64,000 nucleotides of DNA, from NCBI RefSeq assembly GCF_017741815.1, contig NZ_JAGHMF010000007.1:372001-436000 (forward strand), in the 5' to 3' direction. Positions 62,072 through 64,000 of the stretch are shown piece after piece. The stretch comes from Rhizobium sp. 16-488-2b. Its GTDB lineage: Bacteria; Pseudomonadota; Alphaproteobacteria; Rhizobiales; Rhizobiaceae. Within the stretch, counting starts at the first letter, position 1, and each line of letters opens with the position of its first letter. The notes under the pieces were generated by a model that worked only from the letters and a program-made list of their open reading frames with translations, did not search any database and was not told the DNA's origin. A program made the translations under genes and the position numbers.

Positions 62072-63405
62072 GCGACGGCGTCCAGCTCCGGTTCGATGTT
62101 GTCAGTCTTGAGCGTGCTCCAAGGGAGCGCCGCGCCGAGCGCCTTGGCTGCTGCAAGGCCAGAACTCAACCCGTCCTCATGGAACCCATAGCCTGTCCAG
62201 GCGCCGGCAAAGTAGCAGCCATTGCGTCCCTGTATCTCCATGAGCGCGCGCTGCGCCTGAACGCTGTCGGCGGAGAACTGCGGATGCTCGTAGCTGAACT
62301 CCGCGAAGACCTTGCGCGGGTCCGGTTCGCGATCGGGGTTCAGAGTCACGAACAACGGAAAGCGATCGTCGATTGCCTGCAGCTTGTTCATCCAGTAGGT
62401 GACGGCGACATCGGCGCTACCGTTAGCCGAGCTGGAGCGGAGATAGTTCCAGGACGCCCAGACCTTCCGGCGTTGCGGCATCAGCATCGGATCGCGGTGA
62501 AGCACCACCCTGTTCGGCTGATAGGGAACGGCCGCCAGCAGCCGCTTTTCCTGCTCGGTTGCGTCTGCAAGCATGCGCCGCGTCTGATCGCTGTGCGCGG
62601 CAAGGATCACCTTGTCGAAGCGGCGCTGCTCACCGCGTTCGTCGACGATAGTGACGCCACTCTCGGTCCTGATGACGGCGCTCACGCCGAGCCCGAGTTT
62701 CAACCGGTCGCCCAGAGGCTCAAGCAGTTTATCCAGATAGTTTCGGCTGCCACCGGTCACCGTGCGCCACTGGTGCTGCCTTGAATAGATCAGACGGTGA
62801 TTGTCGAAGAAGTTGACGAAATGCTCGGCCGGAAACTGCATCATCTTCGCGGCCGGCGTCGACCAGATCGCGGCTGCCATCGGCACCAGATAATTGTTGG
62901 TGAACCCCGGCGAAAAACCCCGCCAGTCGAGATAGTCGCCGATCGATCGCGCGGCGAGGTGGCCGGCGGCGCGGTCGATGAGGCAGGTCTTGTTGAAGCG
63001 GAGGATTTCGCGGATCATCAGGAGGAAGGACGGGCGCACCAGGTTTCGTTTCTGCGCGAAGATTGAAGACAGCCCGCTGCCGCTCCACTCCAGCTTGCCG
63101 TGGTCGAGCGAGAGCGAAAAGCTCATGTCGCTGGCATGGGTGGCGACGCCGAGCCGTGAAAACAGCGCGGTCAGGTTCGGGTAGTTCGGCTCGTTATAGA
63201 CGATGAAGCCTGTGTCGACCGAAATGGGCACTCCATCGTAGTCGACATCCACGGTGGCTGTGTGGCCGCCGGCGCGCGTTTCCTTCTCATAGAGCGTGAC
63301 GTCATGCAGCGGATTGAGCGCCCATGCCGCCGATGCCCCGGAGACGCCGGAGCCGATGACCGCGATCTTCAAGCGACTGTGCGGGTGGTGAAAATGGGCA
63401 TTCAT
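62068..63405 (-). CDS. FAD-dependent oxidoreductase (amine-oxidase/NAD(P)-binding fold)
   Basis: A 445-residue flavoprotein with the Rossmann loop KIAVIGSGVSGASAAWAL (near 14-30), followed by EKETRAGGHTATVDVDYDGV and DTGFIVYNEPNYPNLTALF. The C-terminus carries FAGAWTGYGFHEDGLSSGLAAAKAL, the second FAD contact. The same kind of protein stands beside DUF1365 and cfa genes in many bacteria and may oxidise unsaturated acyl chains or a lipid intermediate; the reaction is unproven. It overlaps the photolyase gene (ATGA). Confidence 0.9.
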   Translation of the reverse strand: MNAHFHHPHSRLKIAVIGSGVSGASAAWALNPLHDVTLYEKETRAGGHTATVDVDYDGVPISVDTGFIVYNEPNYPNLTALFSRLGVATHASDMSFSLSLDHGKLEWSGSGLSSIFAQKRNLVRPSFLLMIREILRFNKTCLIDRAAGHLAARSIGDYLDWRGFSPGFTNNYLVPMAAAIWSTPAAKMMQFPAEHFVNFFDNHRLIYSRQHQWRTVTGGSRNYLDKLLEPLGDRLKLGLGVSAVIRTESGVTIVDERGEQRRFDKVILAAHSDQTRRMLADATEQEKRLLAAVPYQPNRVVLHRDPMLMPQRRKVWASWNYLRSSSANGSADVAVTYWMNKLQAIDDRFPLFVTLNPDREPDPRKVFAEFSYEHPQFSADSVQAQRALMEIQGRNGCYFAGAWTGYGFHEDGLSSGLAAAKALGAALPWSTLKTDNIEPELDAVA

Positions 63406-64000
63406 GCTGCGTCCTTTACGGCGTTGTAGGCTTTCAACGCCCGGTCGCGGGCGGTCGCGTGGTCAACGATCGGCTTGGGATAGGTTTCGCCAAGCTTGAT
63501 ATCCGCCTTGTCGAGCACGCTCTGCGGTGCGGCGAACGGCTTGTGGATGTATTTGGTGTCGAGCGCGGCAAGCTGGGGAACGAACTCGCGGACATAGGCG
63601 CCATCGCGATCGAACTTCTCGCCCTGCAACACCGGATTGAAGATGCGGAAGAAGGGAGCGGCATCCGCACCGCAGCCCGCCACCCATTGCCAGCTCGCCG
63701 CATTGCTTGCCGGGTCAGCATCGACAAGCGTGTCGCGAAACCAGGCTTCGCCGCGCCGCCAGTCGATCATCAGGTCCTTGATCAGGAACGAGGCGACGAT
63801 CATCCGCACCCGATTGTGCATGAAGCCGTGCTTCCAGAGCTGGCGCATGCCGGCATCGATGATCGGATAGCCGGTCATCCCCTTCGTCCAGGCGCGAAAA
63901 TGCGCGGTGCTGTTGCTCCATTCGAACCCGTCGAAGCGGTCGTTCCAGTTGGCGTAGGGCAGCTTCGGGAAGTGAAACAGCAGATGGTAGGAGAATTCGC
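63402..64000 (-). CDS. phr: Deoxyribodipyrimidine photolyase (5' end outside window)
   Basis: The last 199 codons are visible. They hold the FAD/DNA-binding core: EFSYHLLFHFPKLPYANWN and FEWSNSTAHFRAWTKGMTGYP, then DAGMRQLWKHGFMHNRVRM (conserved Trp-x-H-NR helix), DWRRGEAWFRDTLVDADPASN and WQWVAGCGADAAPFFRIFNP, all typical of class I CPD photolyases. The Trp/Asn FAD region is intact. It starts the minus-strand run with the FAD-dependent oxidoreductase and DUF1365. The N-terminal antenna domain is not in the window. Confidence 0.94.
   Translation of the reverse strand, partial: EFSYHLLFHFPKLPYANWNDRFDGFEWSNSTAHFRAWTKGMTGYPIIDAGMRQLWKHGFMHNRVRMIVASFLIKDLMIDWRRGEAWFRDTLVDADPASNAASWQWVAGCGADAAPFFRIFNPVLQGEKFDRDGAYVREFVPQLAALDTKYIHKPFAAPQSVLDKADIKLGETYPKPIVDHATARDRALKAYNAVKDAA

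Noticed and set aside
1..64000. Search for CRISPR arrays, insertion sequences and prophage genes
   Set aside because: No regularly spaced direct repeats, transposase, integrase or phage structural genes were recognised. Only one tRNA gene is present and no gene next to it suggests an integration site.

Overview
The window is about 60% GC and has the gene content and order of a Rhizobiaceae chromosome (Rhizobium/Agrobacterium/Ensifer group). Markers for this are a short second FtsZ (FtsZ2), the complex I accessory subunit NDUFA12 beside a DUF2155 protein and the aat-accC-accB-aroQ block, a pyrB-pyrC-plsY-dprA-topA block, GatB separated from GatCA, a cobalamin-dependent ribonucleotide reductase, and a RIME-type intergenic palindrome. 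No transposase, phage module or CRISPR array is visible; this is mostly core chromosome with small accessory patches. The genus assignment is an inference from gene content only.

Layout. 1-7 kb (minus strand): topA (3' end cut off by the window), dprA, plsY, pyrC and pyrB. The pyrC product has lost nearly all dihydroorotase metal ligands and looks like a non-catalytic PyrC' partner of PyrB. 7-12 kb: an AidB-type acyl-CoA dehydrogenase with a GNAT enzyme, a TetR regulator with a palindrome at its start, small membrane proteins, ruvX and a UPF0173 hydrolase. 12-20 kb: gatC and gatA, then a patch of two membrane glycosyltransferases and a YjhX-type toxin homologue facing a GNAT gene, then gatB. 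20-27 kb: two GNATs, NDUFA12, DUF2155, DUF2167, aat, the biotin carboxylase genes accC/accB, aroQ and a DsbA-like oxidoreductase. 27-34 kb: an aminotransferase, a ketopantoate reductase-like gene broken by one missing base, ftsZ2, an SDR, a tiny AP2/HNH-like protein and a BON-domain protein.

34-43 kb: nrdJ with a pair of NrdR-box-like sites 31 bp apart, a secreted sensor-like domain, gpt, a two-domain universal stress protein with a FixK/FNR-type box upstream, a CinA-like protein and wrbA. 43-54 kb: tRNA-Leu(UAA), ilvA, a HlyU-family protein, a membrane diguanylate cyclase, a divergent azoR/LysR pair, a periplasmic cyclic-nucleotide phosphodiesterase, a PilZ protein, a DMT transporter and a divergent Lrp/alanine dehydrogenase pair. 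54-58 kb: a minus-strand cysK-alaX-sseA-GNAT operon.

58-64 kb holds the most suggestive locus: an orphan ChrR-like cupin protein lacking the cysteine pair of ChrR anti-sigma factors, an SDR, and on the opposite strand photolyase, an FAD-dependent oxidoreductase, DUF1365 and a cyclopropane-fatty-acid-synthase-type methyltransferase. In other proteobacteria such genes belong to sigma-E/ChrR responses to singlet oxygen. Here no sigma factor is adjacent, so the wiring may differ. Three small genes under 60 codons (2711, 33300 and 42759) are also annotated.
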